Source: Ectobius pallidus (lineage: Eukaryota > Arthropoda > Insecta > Blattodea > Ectobiidae). From it: a stretch of 64,000 nt of DNA. Every line of letters begins with the position of its first letter. Positions within the stretch are counted from its first letter, which is position 1. The notes beneath the pieces are model-generated. The model was given only the letters and a program-made list of their open reading frames with translations. It searched no databases and was not told the DNA's origin. The stretch is taken from positions 8,820,366 to 8,884,365 of the forward strand of contig CAXKWD010000011.1 in assembly GCA_964059195.1 (NCBI GenBank), read 5' to 3'. Of the stretch, positions 46,401 to 56,029 are shown piece by piece. The position numbers and the translations under genes were made by a program.

Positions 46401-49400
46401 AGTACATAGGGAGGAGCAACAACAATTTTGAGTAATAGAACAACCAGAATTGTGCAATTTAATGGAATTACAAGATTTCAGAATTTGAATAAGTGTTTAA
46501 AGAAAGCAGACTTATACCCAGCCACTATTTTTATAATGCTTAGCCCCTTATTAGCATTCTCATTTGTGTTATTCCAAATTGAACCAGAAAAAGATTACTG
46601 TATCATCAGAGTAGAAGTATCTGGATCCAGAGTTTAATTTTCAGTAAATCGTTTATGTATACAAGGAATAAAATAGATCCTAAAATTTTTCCTTGTGGAA
46701 CGCCGATATTTATTTTCCTGGCTTCACTATCTGATATGTCATTCAAATATGATTTAAAAAATGTTAAAACTACTCCATTTATAGGATACCTAGAACTTGT
46801 AATTTTGGATGTCAACATTGTCTATCTATCGTGACTGTGGAAAATTATGATTGTAATTCCTTTTCAGCACATCTGGTGATACACTTTACCAGATACTTGA
46901 TCTTCCCAAGACAGCCACCGCAGATGAAGTAAAGAAGACATATCGGAAGTTGGCCCTGAAATATCACCCCGATAAAAATCCTAACAATCCTGAAGCAGCA
47001 GAAAAGGTAAAGTAACATAAAGTAACAAACCAAACCATACACAACATAAATCTTTTGTTTGACCATACTATAATACGCTTATTAGATGTAATGTAGCTGT
47101 ATCATAATGATATCCATTAACATACAAGTTTTCATTCTAACACTTGTGGCATCAATTATTATTGAACACGAAACAATCTTGAAACCTTGAGAGCAGCAAA
47201 TGAAACTTTGCAATAAACAACCTGTATTTAGAATAAAACCAATGCTGTTCATGTTAATTTTAATATTACACTAAATTAAGTTCATTTGTCTCTTAACCCA
47301 GAGGTTCATGGCCACACTTACATGAGCCCGCCATTCAAAAGTATTCTGTGCTAACTCCAACTATCCCTCCCAAATCCTGCTTTCATTAAATCTGTTCTAA
47401 TATTGTCCTTCCGCCTATGTCTAGACCTTCCAAGTGGTCTTTTCCCTTTGGGTCTCCTGGTCAGTATATTTGAGATGTCTTCCCTCATCCCATGCATACA
47501 ACATGTCCAACCCATTTTATCCTCCATGTTATGAAGCTCATCATGCAGTTTTTTCCAGTCCCCATTTTCATCTTCTTGGGTTCGGATATTTTCCTAAGCA
47601 CCCTGTTTTCGAATACTCTCAGGTTATGTTCTTTCTGAAGAATAAGCGACCATGTCTCACTCCATATAATACAACTGGCAGAATAATTGCCTTATAAAAT
47701 TTTATTTCTAGATTTCTGGACAGAAGACAAGACCATAGAATCTTCTGAATTGAATAAAAACAAGCATTTTCTGATTTCAGTAGACACTTAACTTCTTCCT
47801 TAATATGAATTTGTATCTGTAACTACTGCTCCTGGATATTTAAATTTCTCCACTTGTTTGAATGCTTTATCTGTTATTCTAATATTTTGTAGTGCATTAT
47901 TTTGATGTTTCATCGCCATGTACTTAGTTTTTTCTGTATTAATTTCTAATCCAACATTCCTGCAAGCTTCTAAAAGACTTTCTGAATTTATCCGGGATGA
48001 TTTCTCTGCATAAGCTAATATCAGATGAAAGCCTACCTAGACTACAAAGACTATAACATAAATGTATTTGTCAGATATATAAATAATATGAGTACATAAC
48101 TCTGTCATTAAGATAATAAAAAATATCTGAAAGAGGAAAGATTCTTTTTTTAAAACAATGTATAAAGCTTGTCTTTAAGATCTGTAATCTCAGTGTTTAT
48201 TGTTATTGGTTACAGTTCAAGGAGGTGAACCGAGCTCATAGTATCCTTAGTGATTTGACAAAACGCAACATTTATGATAACTATGGATCCCTGGGTCTGT
48301 ACATTGCTGAGCAATTTGGTGAAGAAAATGTTAATGCTTACTTTCTAGTCACTTCGGGATGGTGCAAGGTTAGTATTATACCACATTAACAGAACTTGGA
48401 AAGAGTTTGGCAGAGATACTTTCCTTTGTATACTATGTAATCTGGTGACATATTTTCCATACCCATATACATGTTTCATTGTGAATCACATTGTTGGAAC
48501 CAAGGCATGCTTATATGCTCATGCTATATATAGTAATCTTCTGGCGTCATGTTTTTCCTATCCGTATACATATTAATTGTGAGTCACAGTGTTGGAACCA
48601 AGGCATGTTCATATACACATGCCTTTACATTTATATATATATAATATACACAGTGCTTTTTTTCCACAAAGTGTTCACTGATGCTTTTTTTAATTAACAA
48701 AATCTTTATACCAATTAGTACATTTATGTGCAATATTGAAGTCATTCTGAATGCATTCCTAACTGAATATGTTTCATGTTTGCTTGGAAAGTTGTGGGAG
48801 TGTGTTGTCTTTGTACTGTTGGCTAACTTTGTTCATCTTTGGTTAAACTGTGTGAATAATCACCGAATTTATTCTGCGAGTAGAAAAGTATGTGTTTTAT
48901 TAATTTCTAATCACCGCAAACAAATTATGACTTAAAGGAGTAAGATAGTAATATTAATAATATACAGTTTGTATTAGTTGTTTTATTAAATTGGTGGATC
49001 AGCTGGCGACAAATTACAGGCAGCGTGGGAGTGTGTATCCATGCACCAGGATTGAGTTTGCTAGGGTGTACATGGAATTGAATTGAATCTGACATTTCCT
49101 GAGGATTGGATCAAGAATTCATTTGATCTCGATATAAAAAACAGATTCTGATTGATGTGAATCCTGAGTGTAAATGTAACAAAGTTTACTTCTTTCCCAT
49201 GCATTCTGCAAAATGATAGACCATTAAATCTGATTTTAGGATTCTTGGACCCAGCTTGAGAAGCGATGTTAAGTAGAATCTTCTATCAACATTTCATTAT
49301 TTAAGTATTGATAGTCCCAAGTTTCAAATGAAATTAGTTAAGTAATGTACTTATATTACAAAATCTTCTAAACTGTGATTAACTCGGTGCTGTTTCCATC

Positions 49401-52400
49401 TTCATGTTTTTTCTTGTTCTTCATATCGGTTGTAAGTTCTGTAATGTTTTCTCATATACCGGTATCATATGAAATCCTGAAGGTGAGAAATTTTTATATG
49501 AAAAAATGTATGTATCGTTCAAGGTACCAATAGCATACTATCTCAATATAACAAACTCTCAATTATCCATGTTAATTGGGACTGTGACTTGCACGAATAA
49601 TTGAAAAACACAGATAATCTAAATGTTTGAATTATTACTATTCTAGCTTCGGGCAATATTGTTATGGCCTAAACATAATATCTTATATGATACGCTGTAA
49701 ATGCTACTAAATTTGTCATAATGCTCGTTACATTTGGATTTTTCATTAATAATAATACTGGTAGTTATAAATTTTAACTCTTTGAGCATGGAATACAGAT
49801 TTAACTGGCTGTGAGATTTTTAATTTTGTGCACTTTATGTTGCCATGTTGTGCATAGAGAATTTTAGTTGGCTTCTTTGGAAGCCATATAATATTTTCTA
49901 TGCACTTGATTTCATCATAGCGGGCATAGAACGAGGTAGAGGCTGAAAAACAACATAGAGGAGGATCGACCAGCTTATTGATCATAAGCGTACTCATGGT
50001 CTTCAGATGAAGAGAAGCTCTCGGGAGTGCATATTAAATTCGTTTGGGAAAAGCCATGCTCATATTCACAAGTAGTGATAAGAGTATTTGGTAAAGAATA
50101 AAGTTTGATGTATATGCATTCATGTACGACAGATATTTCATGAGAATATTATAGGATAAAAATTCCTCCGACACTATGATTTGAACCCAGGACCTTTGGC
50201 TATCCGTGCCAATGCTCTACCAACTGAGCTAAGTCAGAGGTCACTTCACAGCACCAGATGGAACCTCTCTCCTATGACTGATTGCCCTTAATGGTCTACC
50301 TCACTGACAGACAAGTTATGCCATATGCAGTACTGAGAGGCACACTAATTAGTGATTTTTGTGACCTCTACTGTTATTGTAGAGTTAACATTCAAGATGG
50401 ATATATATGCATTCATGTACGACAGAGTATTGTCTCTGTTGGATATTACTTGAGAATTTTATATAGTGTCGGAGGAATTTTTCTCCTATAATATTCTCAT
50501 GTCATTTCCAACAGAGACAATACTCTGTCGTACATGAATGCATATGAAGGGTACAGGGGAAGAAGGCGGAATGTCAAGAAAAATCGGAAATTTAGTTATC
50601 AAGCCCATCTGGTAGCTGACTGAGCACTCTTTTAGTGTTGCTTATTAAACCGGTGAAAAAAGTGTACGGTAAGGAGAAAATAGCAGTTTAAATTTCACCG
50701 TACAGGGGATGAAGGCGGAATGTCCACGCGTCACGGGGAAATAAGGCGGCGAGTCAGGAGACAATGGCACTCACTGTCCTCTAAACGCACCGATGCAGGC
50801 TATGAAATGTTGTTTCTTTAATGCAAGAAGGACATACTCATCAATAGTCGCGTGCTGAAGTATATTTACAAAACGTTGCCAAATGTCAGTCGGAAACGAG
50901 AGCAAAGAATCGCTGAAATTTCGTATTACATTACTATTGTTATTAGATTAATTTGGCAACAGAGTCTGCCATCTGCTTGGGTTTAAAAGTGCAAACTACT
51001 ATTTACCAGCAATAAACAATAATATAATCCGACCAGACCGCCAATGGAAATGCCGACAGGAAAATGACGTGACAGTTTGGCGCGTTAATTTCTAGGTGGT
51101 GTAATGTTACGTTTATCCAGATTCCATTATTATTGAGTGTTGTCTGACAATAGTAAAACAAACTAGAATTAAACTATTTTAATATGTTTAAAAAATTAAC
51201 ACAGGGTTTATAAAACCTGTCCGCCGCCGTGGATGATTTGGTAGCGTGACTGCCAGCCATTTGGGCGACATGGGTTCGATTCCCGGCCGGGTCGGGGATT
51301 TTTCAGTAGAGAAAAATGTCTTTCTCTGGTTCAGGACTGGGTGTGTGTGTGTCTCCTTAGGTTTAAGTAGGTAGGGGACTGGCGCACCCCGGTAATAAAT
51401 CCGCTGTGAATATTCCCTTACGGGATCACCAGGGGTCGCTCGCGAACCTGAGGAATAACTTTTTTTAATAAAATCTAAAAATCGGACCCAAGTAATGATA
51501 TTAAAAATTAATCATTGCCTTCGATTTTATGCGCCTAAGTGTTTCTATTTTACTAATGACACAACCCATGTTTGTTTACGTGTAGAAATATTTTTTCGTC
51601 CTTTTACTGCACAAAAAAAAATCAGTAATTCCTAAAATTTTAAGGAAATATCTTTTCTACTCCTTTAATTTTTATAAACCTAATCATTACCTGCTTTGCG
51701 TTTATTTTGTTTTAGATTTTATCCCACTTTCAAAGGAGAAGTACGCAGATGTAAACCATTTGACGAAATTTTGTTCGACACTGATCAGATGTTCTATCAG
51801 TCAATTCCTCATAAGGAATAATTAATGTACTGCAATTAATGTTTAATTGCAATTTTTAATAACTTAAAAGTTATGTAAAAATAGGTGATGGCCACATAAA
51901 ACATAACTATACCTTTTCACCTACTACCTCAAAATGTTTGTGCATTTCATTGCATTTAACGATTTTTTTACACGTTTGAGTTAATTTCAGAACTTGATAT
52001 TCACACCACTTGTACAAAACACATTATTCTTACTGTAGAATTAAAATGTATTCATAATTGATTTCATACATCAGCGTTTAGAGTACTCAAACTTTAAAAA
52101 TCGTATCCTGCAAAGCTTTGATTTATTGACATTCCGCCTTCTTCCCCTGTACCGTTGGACATTTTTTCGTATTTTACGATTTTTTCACATGATTGAGTTA
52201 ATTTCAGAACTTGATATTCACACCACGTGTACAAAACACACTATTCTTACCGTAGAACGAAAATGTATTCATAATTGATTTCATACATCTGCGTTTAGAG
52301 TACTCAAACTTCAAAAATCGTTTCCTGCAAAACTTTGATTCACTGACATTCCGCCTTCTTCCCCTGTACCCTTCATATATATCCATCTTGAATGTTAACT

Positions 52401-54644
52401 GTACAATAACAGTGGAAGCCCGGCCACAAAAATCACTAATTAGTGTCGTACTGCATGTGACATAACTTGTCTGTCTGTGAGGTAGACCATTAAGGGCAAT
52501 CAGTCATAGGAGAGGATTCCATCTGGTACTGTGAAGTGAACTCTGACCTAGCTCATTTGATAGAGCATTGGCATGGATAGCCAAAGGTCCTGGGTTCAAA
52601 TAACAGTGTCGGAGGAATTTTTCTCCTATAATATACTCAAAGAAAATAAAGTGCATGAGAAACCCGTCCACAAAGTCCTGGGTTCAGGTCCTGGTGCATT
52701 GTCATTTTTTCTCTCTTTTGAAATTTATTTTTGTTTCGACAAGAGCATCATATTTTTTATGTATTTTCACTGTTCAGAACATTATAAGCTAATTAAAAAA
52801 AAGTATATCACCTTACTTATGAATGAAACGTTGCCTTGCAAATTAACAAATTAGTTTCTTAACATATCGAGTTAATAACCCCAGTGGAAGAAGTCCAGTG
52901 TGGTCTTGTTGGAAGACTACTTTAGGTTGGTGATCACCTCCAACATGTCAAGATGTTATTGCCGCTTCTAGAAAGAAAAATGGGCCAATAAACCCGTTCC
53001 CATCAGGCTGTACCAGACATTCATTTTTTGAGTTTGTCAAGCATATGCTTAGTAGAGGTGGGATTTTTGTCTCTGCATACCAGAACACAGTTTGTGCGTG
53101 CTGCAGAGTCTCTGTTTTGCTTTATGGAATTGGCACACATTAAACAGTCATATGCAGACAAATTAAATAATATTTCTTTGATCTTCTCTTTCTTTTAGTA
53201 CCATTCTCATTTCACAAATTTACATACCATATTAGCAATGATAAAATAAAATTTGAGAGATATGAAAGGAACACCATGTATATCAATTGTCTTGCTGTAG
53301 GTTATCTCGCTCAATCTGGCACAAATAGCTATGCATTTCATTGATTTTCGTGGTTTTAATAATTCATGGCACGTTCCCATGGTAGCTCAGTTGGTTAGAG
53401 CATCGGCACAGAGAGCCGAAGATCCTGGTTCAAATCCCGGCTAGGGCATTGAATTTTTCATTCTGACTTCACCTTTCCAATTCATTACATGCTTAATTCT
53501 ATGAATGTCAGCTAAATAGTCACAACGAATATAACTCAAGGTCCAGATCTTAACATTCGACTTCACACATTAATGTAAGTAAATACTCGCTAAATCAGGA
53601 TGCACATTTTGAAGACCTTGCCATCATCCTCAGCTAGTTCCATGTCAGTGGAAGTAGTCAGGATGATGGCAAGGCATCCTTATTTAGTAAGTATTTACTT
53701 ACATTGTGTGAAGTCGAATGTTTTAAAGTTTATTAAGTTAATGTTGACATTTCACAATGTTTCCCGATTAATTTAATCAAAAGTTGCTTAATACCCATCA
53801 ATTAATTACTGATACCAGTGGACTGGGCCTTGATGGGAATTTACTGTCCATGATATGAAATTATGTCAATGTAACACTTCAACATACCAGGTAATTCAAA
53901 ACCCATGTCCAACTCTTTCCACTGGTTATGAATATAAATTGATTAAAAACTGTTATTAAAACTTTAGTACAGTGGATAAAATTTACCTTTGAACAGTCAC
54001 TACGTTTCAGCCTGACCTCCATGCCTTCCTCAGGTGCAATTTCATTTCACCTGAGGAAGGCCTGGAGGTCAGGCTGAAACGTAGTGATTGTTCAAAGGTC
54101 AATTTTATCCACTGTACTAAAGTTGTAATAATAGTTTTTAATCATTACAAAAAAGATTGCTATGGAGCACTCAACTTCACTAATTTACATGTACTTACAC
54201 ATGACGCGTTTCACAAGCATGTGTAAGTACATGTAAATTAGTGAAGTTGAGTGCTTCATAGCAATCTTTTTTTGTAATATTTGATTACTTCACTGTGATT
54301 CCCACATATAATAGTGTTAATTATTAGTTTTTAATCAATTTATAATGTAACACTTGGCAGGCAATGTGCATCCTAAGGATAAGAATTATTCACTCTGCCA
54401 ACCTTACAGTAGAGTACCTCCTCTTCAACTGCATATACCAGATGTTTAATTTTGTAATCTTTTTAGTTCCCTTAATGTGTAATTTTTTTTAATATGTATA
54501 ATGTGTTTCCAGGCACTGATCCTCTTCTGCGGAATCATCACGGGATGCTATTTGTGTTGTTGTTGCTGCTGTTGCTGCAATTTCTGTTGCGGCAAGTGCA
54601 AGCCTCGGCAGCCGGAGGAGACCGGAGACTATCATACCCTACAT
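31388..54644 (+). CDS. Csp: Cysteine string protein (DNAJC5), first four coding exons
   Basis: Csp is a palmitoylated J-protein of synaptic vesicles that works with Hsc70 to keep SNARE proteins folded. Coding exons are 31388-31407, 46868-47006, 48216-48368 and 54513-54644; together 148 codons, all phases agree. Seen: N-terminal MDRRKLS, split by the first intron inside the Ser codon; J domain with [18 protein letters not shown], the HPD triad at residues 40-42 and KNPNN; the linker [11 protein letters not shown] and [16 protein letters not shown]; then the string, C110, C116, eight consecutive Cys at 119-126, and C129, C130, C133. The C-terminal exons lie beyond 54644, probably outside the window. 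Intron 1 is 15.5 kb and full of transposons. Identification is secure. Confidence 0.95.
31510..32150. other. Csp intron 1, nothing recognised
   Basis: AT-rich intronic sequence. Confidence 0.45.
32155..32545. mobile_element. Possible small pogo-type MITE
   Basis: Left atagggtaagatggggtaat and right tttaccccattaacttgggt are loosely complementary. No clean duplication could be fixed. Confidence 0.25.
32991..33231. repeat. Long palindrome with hammerhead-like core
   Basis: Arms of about 100 bases, nearly perfect (aaggtttctcgggttgtcag at the left, mirrored at the right). Plus strand: CUUGAGAA at 33142-33149, a GGAGAC/GUCUCC stem (33151-33156 with 33164-33169), GAAAC at 33170-33174, then GUC. 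The GAAACGUC segment fits a one-base-pair helix III followed by the UC cleavage site. The first box differs from CUGANGA. Confidence 0.65.
33895..35414 (+). mobile_element. pogo/Tigger-type element, internally deleted
   Basis: Perfect inverted ends of about 26 bases starting gggtcaatcggggctaatat, flanked by TA on each side (33893-33894 and 35415-35416). It holds a transposase tail but not the DDE core. The phrases gctaatatgatac and ggggtaa recur near both ends as subterminal repeats. Confidence 0.85.
34346..34865 (+). pseudogene. Transposase C-terminal tail of the pogo-type element
   Basis: Plus-strand frame: [16 protein letters not shown], an acidic linker ([15 protein letters not shown]), [34 protein letters not shown], stop at about 34705, then in the same frame [20 protein letters not shown] and LGKLPTPN. 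The GDFLL...YVVTV...EFEV order is typical of the C-terminal tail of insect pogo-like transposases. The DDE domain is missing. Confidence 0.65.
36380..37091. mobile_element. pogo-like palindromic element with TA duplication
   Basis: Ends cagtgagtcccacgcaagag and its complement, flanked by TA (36378-36379, 37092-37093). The two arms are complementary over about 230 bases each, so the whole 712 bases folds as a hairpin. ORFs of 73-79 codons appear on both arms only because the arms are copies. It is GC-richer than its surroundings. Confidence 0.85.
37984..41120. mobile_element. Long-TIR element of unknown class, interrupted by a LINE
   Basis: Left end gggaaccgtacaggttgtca, then cctac-ctcaaattttgcac; right end is the complement of the same text. 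The inverted ends are about 110 bases, covering the agctgctca block. Sequence from 37984 to about 38475 and from about 40640 to 41120 is found again in reverse order at 59969-60983 without the LINE. No transposase and no clear target duplication were seen. Confidence 0.7.
38480..40625 (+). mobile_element. LINE (non-LTR retrotransposon), ORF2 part, frame-broken
   Basis: 5'-truncated element of the Jockey/CR1-like group. Reading frames: 38492-38950 (region before the RT, WNIIKNE motif), 38979-39299 ([36 protein letters not shown]), 39296-39910 ([54 protein letters not shown] with the catalytic Asp pair) and 39964-40521 (thumb and C-terminal domain, YNKLPNNIK). Stops and frameshifts at about 38950, 39298 and 39910 kill it. 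No endonuclease domain is present. It ends in TCTACA repeats at about 40605-40630. Other copies lie at 1-545 and 27560-29475. Confidence 0.93.
41125..42325. other. Csp intron 1, nothing recognised
   Basis: AT-rich intronic sequence. Confidence 0.5.
42506..42578 (+). tRNA. tRNA-like sequence (probable pseudogene), unit 1
   Basis: All four arms can be drawn: acceptor TCCAGCT against TGTCGGA, D arm GCTC/GAGC, anticodon arm TTGGC/GCCAA with loop ACGAGTA, T arm CTGGG-TTCAAGT-CCCAG. Position 33 is C, not U, and the acceptor has mismatches, so it is unlikely to be a working tRNA. A and B boxes for RNA polymerase III are intact. Confidence 0.5.
42833..42903 (+). tRNA. tRNA-like sequence (probable pseudogene), unit 2
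   Basis: Same as unit 1, with a better acceptor (TCCGGCT against TGTCGGA) but a damaged anticodon arm (TTCGCGAATAGCCAA, 2 bases shorter). Confidence 0.5.
43000..44745. other. Csp intron 1, nothing recognised
   Basis: AT-rich intronic sequence, no gene or paired termini. Confidence 0.5.
45030..45225 (+). pseudogene. Mariner/Tc1-superfamily transposase fragment
   Basis: Plus-strand broken frame: [26 protein letters not shown] and [17 protein letters not shown]. It matches the QQDGA...SPDLTPCDFFLWG region of insect DDE transposases. Confidence 0.7.
45770..46060 (-). pseudogene. LINE C-terminal fragment
   Basis: Minus strand: [20 protein letters not shown], then [17 protein letters not shown] in shifted frames, the typical end of non-LTR ORF2. 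Confidence 0.75.
46065..46820 (-). pseudogene. LINE reverse-transcriptase fragment
   Basis: Minus strand from 46818: [19 protein letters not shown], then [25 protein letters not shown] near 46612, then [15 protein letters not shown] and [13 protein letters not shown]. This is the RT palm and thumb of a CR1/Jockey-like LINE with frameshifts. It ends just before Csp exon 2. Confidence 0.8.
46868..47006 (+). CDS. Csp: Csp exon 2: J domain
   Basis: Acceptor ccttttcag, donor GAAAAG|GTAAAG. Encodes the end of Ser7 to Lys53, with HPD at residues 40-42. Confidence 0.95.
47300..48030 (-). pseudogene. LINE ORF2 C-terminal relic (RTE/Jockey-like)
   Basis: Minus-strand blocks: [55 protein letters not shown], then [10 protein letters not shown]. 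The FKYLGAVVT, ETWSLTL and LRVFENKVLRKIFG-type motifs mark the region after the RT core. Multiple stops. It lies in Csp intron 2. Confidence 0.8.
48216..48368 (+). CDS. Csp: Csp exon 3: J-domain end and linker
   Basis: Acceptor ttattggttacag, donor TGCAAG|GTTAGT, 51 codons in phase 0. Encodes [20 protein letters not shown] through [11 protein letters not shown]. Confidence 0.95.
48445..48635. repeat. Two-copy tandem repeat, about 106 bases
   Basis: cat-ttggaaccaaggcatg-t-atat occurs at about 48490 and 48592 with related upstream text (ttttcc-ta-cc-tata-cat). Confidence 0.7.
48940..50050. other. Csp intron 3, nothing recognised
   Basis: AT-rich intronic sequence. An 83-codon minus-strand ORF at 49746-49997 has no recognisable domain. 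Confidence 0.5.
50106..50400 (-). repeat. tRNA-bearing unit, inverted copy
   Basis: Minus-strand copy of the 42.3 kb unit from tatccatcttgaatgttaac-like text near 50395 down to the tgcattcatgtacgacag end. Confidence 0.8.
50166..50238 (-). tRNA. tRNA-like sequence (probable pseudogene), inverted unit
   Basis: Minus strand: D arm GCTC/GAGC, anticodon stem TTGGC/GCCAA with loop ACGGATA, T arm CTGGG-TTCAAAT with a damaged 3' side. C at position 33 again. Confidence 0.45.
50406..50546. repeat. Palindrome built from the ends of the tRNA-bearing unit
   Basis: tgcattcatgtacgacagag at the left, complement at the right, meeting near tgtcggaggaatttt. It is a head-to-head joint of two unit ends. Confidence 0.75.
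50549..52371. mobile_element. TIR element (gggtacaggggaagaaggcg ends) with nested SINE
   Basis: Ends gggtacaggggaagaaggcg and its complement, and the flanks atatgaa/ttcatat also mirror. Inner copies of the terminus lie at 50703 and about 52150. The right end is a tandem duplication of 217 bases (51961 and 52178). The stretch 50815-51085 matches the hAT MITE interior (17600-17870) in reverse. It sits inside the tRNA-bearing repeat. No transposase is seen. Confidence 0.75.
51221..51468 (+). mobile_element. tRNA-derived SINE
   Basis: Starts ccgccgccgtggatgatttg with an A-box-like ggtagcgtgac, then B box gggttcgattcccggccggg at about 51278. The body has gtaggggactggcgcacccc and tcaccaggggtcgctcgcga, and the 3' end is T/A-rich. 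Confidence 0.85.
52378..52640 (+). repeat. tRNA-bearing unit, copy 4
   Basis: Starts tatatccatcttgaatgtta and runs to ggaatttttctcctataata, as in the 42.3 kb units. Confidence 0.85.
52542..52614 (+). tRNA. tRNA-like sequence (probable pseudogene), copy 4
   Basis: Decayed cloverleaf: GCTC/GAGC D arm, TTGGC/GCCAA stem with loop ATGGATA, T-stem 3' side lost (TAACAG). Confidence 0.4.
53374..53448 (+). tRNA. tRNA-like sequence of a second family
   Basis: D arm GCTC-AGTTGGTTA-GAGC, anticodon stem TCGGC/GCCGA with loop ACAGAGA, T loop TTCAAAT between CCTGG and CCCGG. The acceptor arms pair poorly and position 33 is C. Likely a SINE head or tRNA pseudogene. Confidence 0.45.
53545..53728. repeat. 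Palindrome with decayed hammerhead-like core
   Basis: Arms cattcgacttcacacattaa and ttacattgtgtgaagtcgaa. Minus strand: CUGAGGA at 53627-53633, followed by a weak stem and AAAA in the place of GAAA. Confidence 0.65.
53935..54142. repeat. Palindrome with two convergent hammerhead-like cores (best in window)
   Basis: Arms of about 90 bases from tgattaaaaactgttattaa to its complement. Plus strand: UCAC (54047-54050), CUGAGGA (54051-54057), stem GCCUG/CAGGC (54060-54064 with 54070-54074), GAAA (54076-54079), C-G, UA, then GUGA (54084-54087) pairing with UCAC. The minus arm repeats this with CUGAGGA at 54027-54033 and GAAA at 54005-54008. Confidence 0.75.
54146..54272. repeat. Palindrome, second of a back-to-back pair
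   Basis: Arms of about 55 bases (aaagattgctatggagcact at the left). The minus-strand centre reads acatgcttgtgaaacgcgtcatgt: a GAAACGCGUC segment and an ACAUG/CAUGU helix remain, but the CUGANGA box is missing. Confidence 0.7.
54513..54644 (+). CDS. Csp: Csp exon 4: cysteine string
   Basis: Acceptor gtgtttccag, donor CTACAT|GTATGT, 44 codons in phase 0. Encodes [14 protein letters not shown], eight Cys, NFCCGKCK and [12 protein letters not shown]. If the donor were not used the frame runs to a stop after about 70 more codons with no known domain, so splicing is preferred. Confidence 0.93.
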
Positions 54645-54697
54645 GTATGTAACAGCAACTCAGAGTATTGCTCTATGAAAATTACTAGATTCTGGAA

Positions 54698-54865
54698 AAG
54701 ATTTATTCTGTCAGCCTCCTTCATGTTCTGGCACTTTTATATAGTCAATTCACTGGTATTTGTACCTAGTCATGTAAGCTTTCTCTCAGATGTCAGAGCA
54801 ACTTCCTCAGGTCATGTGGCTAGCTTATGTGCTTCGTCAAACCAGTGAATGGACTACGGTTTGAT
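54698..54865. repeat. Hairpin-family relic after Csp exon 4
   Basis: Inverted ends atagtcaattcactggt and accagtgaatggactac. Minus strand CUGAGGA at 54804-54810 starts a decayed core. Confidence 0.5.
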
Positions 54866-55754
54866 TTCATGGTTTAGAGCAGGCTCCTGCATGTATACAA
54901 ATGATTTCATACATTTTAAGAATTAAGTTTTATTACACTTTCATGTTACATGGACATAATACTTTTTTTTTTTTTTTTTAACATTTAACTGATGTATAAA
55001 ATACTACACTTTGAGCTTAACTTTGTCATGGCTAACTATGAACTGAAAATGTGGAATGTTATCCTGCACTCATACTTATATAACAGAACCACTGATATAA
55101 ATAACACATTCTTCTTCGGTATCACGGTCTTTCATTTTGCAACTGAGAATATTCTTTATCCTAGTATCTCTGATAGTGCTGCTGTAGGTTCAACTTCAAT
55201 GCATATAATTTTCTTTCTAGAAAAGTAGTGAGAGATGTTTATAGACAAGGCCTATTATTCTGTTAGGAGGGCATGAATATGCATTAATAAATGACATTTA
55301 AATTCTAACAGTGAAGTGCTTATTATAATTTATTAGCTTCTTTCGTGTCAAATTCATCTTCTTATATCAGTTCTACCTTGAGTTATTATTATTTTTCACT
55401 ATTGTATTAAGGGTAGAAGGCTGGTTTACAGTTCTCTTGTCAGATTATTAACCATGAAATCAAATTATAAAAAAGTGTTTAGAAGCTGGCAGATCCTATT
55501 GCATGGGAATGATTTGAAATATATTCAGAGTTTGTTAATGTTTATTTCTATAAATATCTTTGATTTAAATATTTCTCTTTGTGGCAATTTCCATTATCTT
55601 CATTCAGTTTGCTAAATGCTATCATACCAACTTGATCTTTTGTATATATTTAACAATTTTAGATTCTCATTCTTCTAATGGAAATGGAAAACTATTTTAT
55701 TTCCTTGTACATTAAAAAACAGAAGAAAGGTTTGAAATTGTGATCTGTTTTACC

Positions 55755-56025
55755 TGTTCAAAACATGCAAGAACGATCTGTGAAATACGTGTGCCCACAT
55801 TCCTTATAGAAATCCTGAAATCGTGCAAGAATGACCAATGATATAGTTATGCCCGCACTCCTTATAGACATCCTGAAAACGTGCAAGAATGTTATGGTTA
55901 TGCCTGCACTCCTTCCTGAAAACTTGCAAGAATGACCTGTGTTATAGTTAGGCCCATGCTCTTTATACAAATCCTGAAAACTTGCAAGAATTATCTATGT
56001 TATAGTTATGCCTGCACTTCTTTTG
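55755..56025. repeat. Minisatellite, about 60-base unit, 4-5 copies
   Basis: Units around cctgaaaa-ttgcaagaatga, tatagttatgccc-cactcctta. Unit length varies because of small deletions. Confidence 0.8.
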
Positions 56026-56029
56026 CTCT

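Noticed and set aside
54501..54848. Csp exon 4 read through to a stop as the true C-terminus
   Set aside because: A good donor (ACAT|GTATGT) follows the conserved part, and the residues after it resemble no Csp tail and run into a hairpin repeat.
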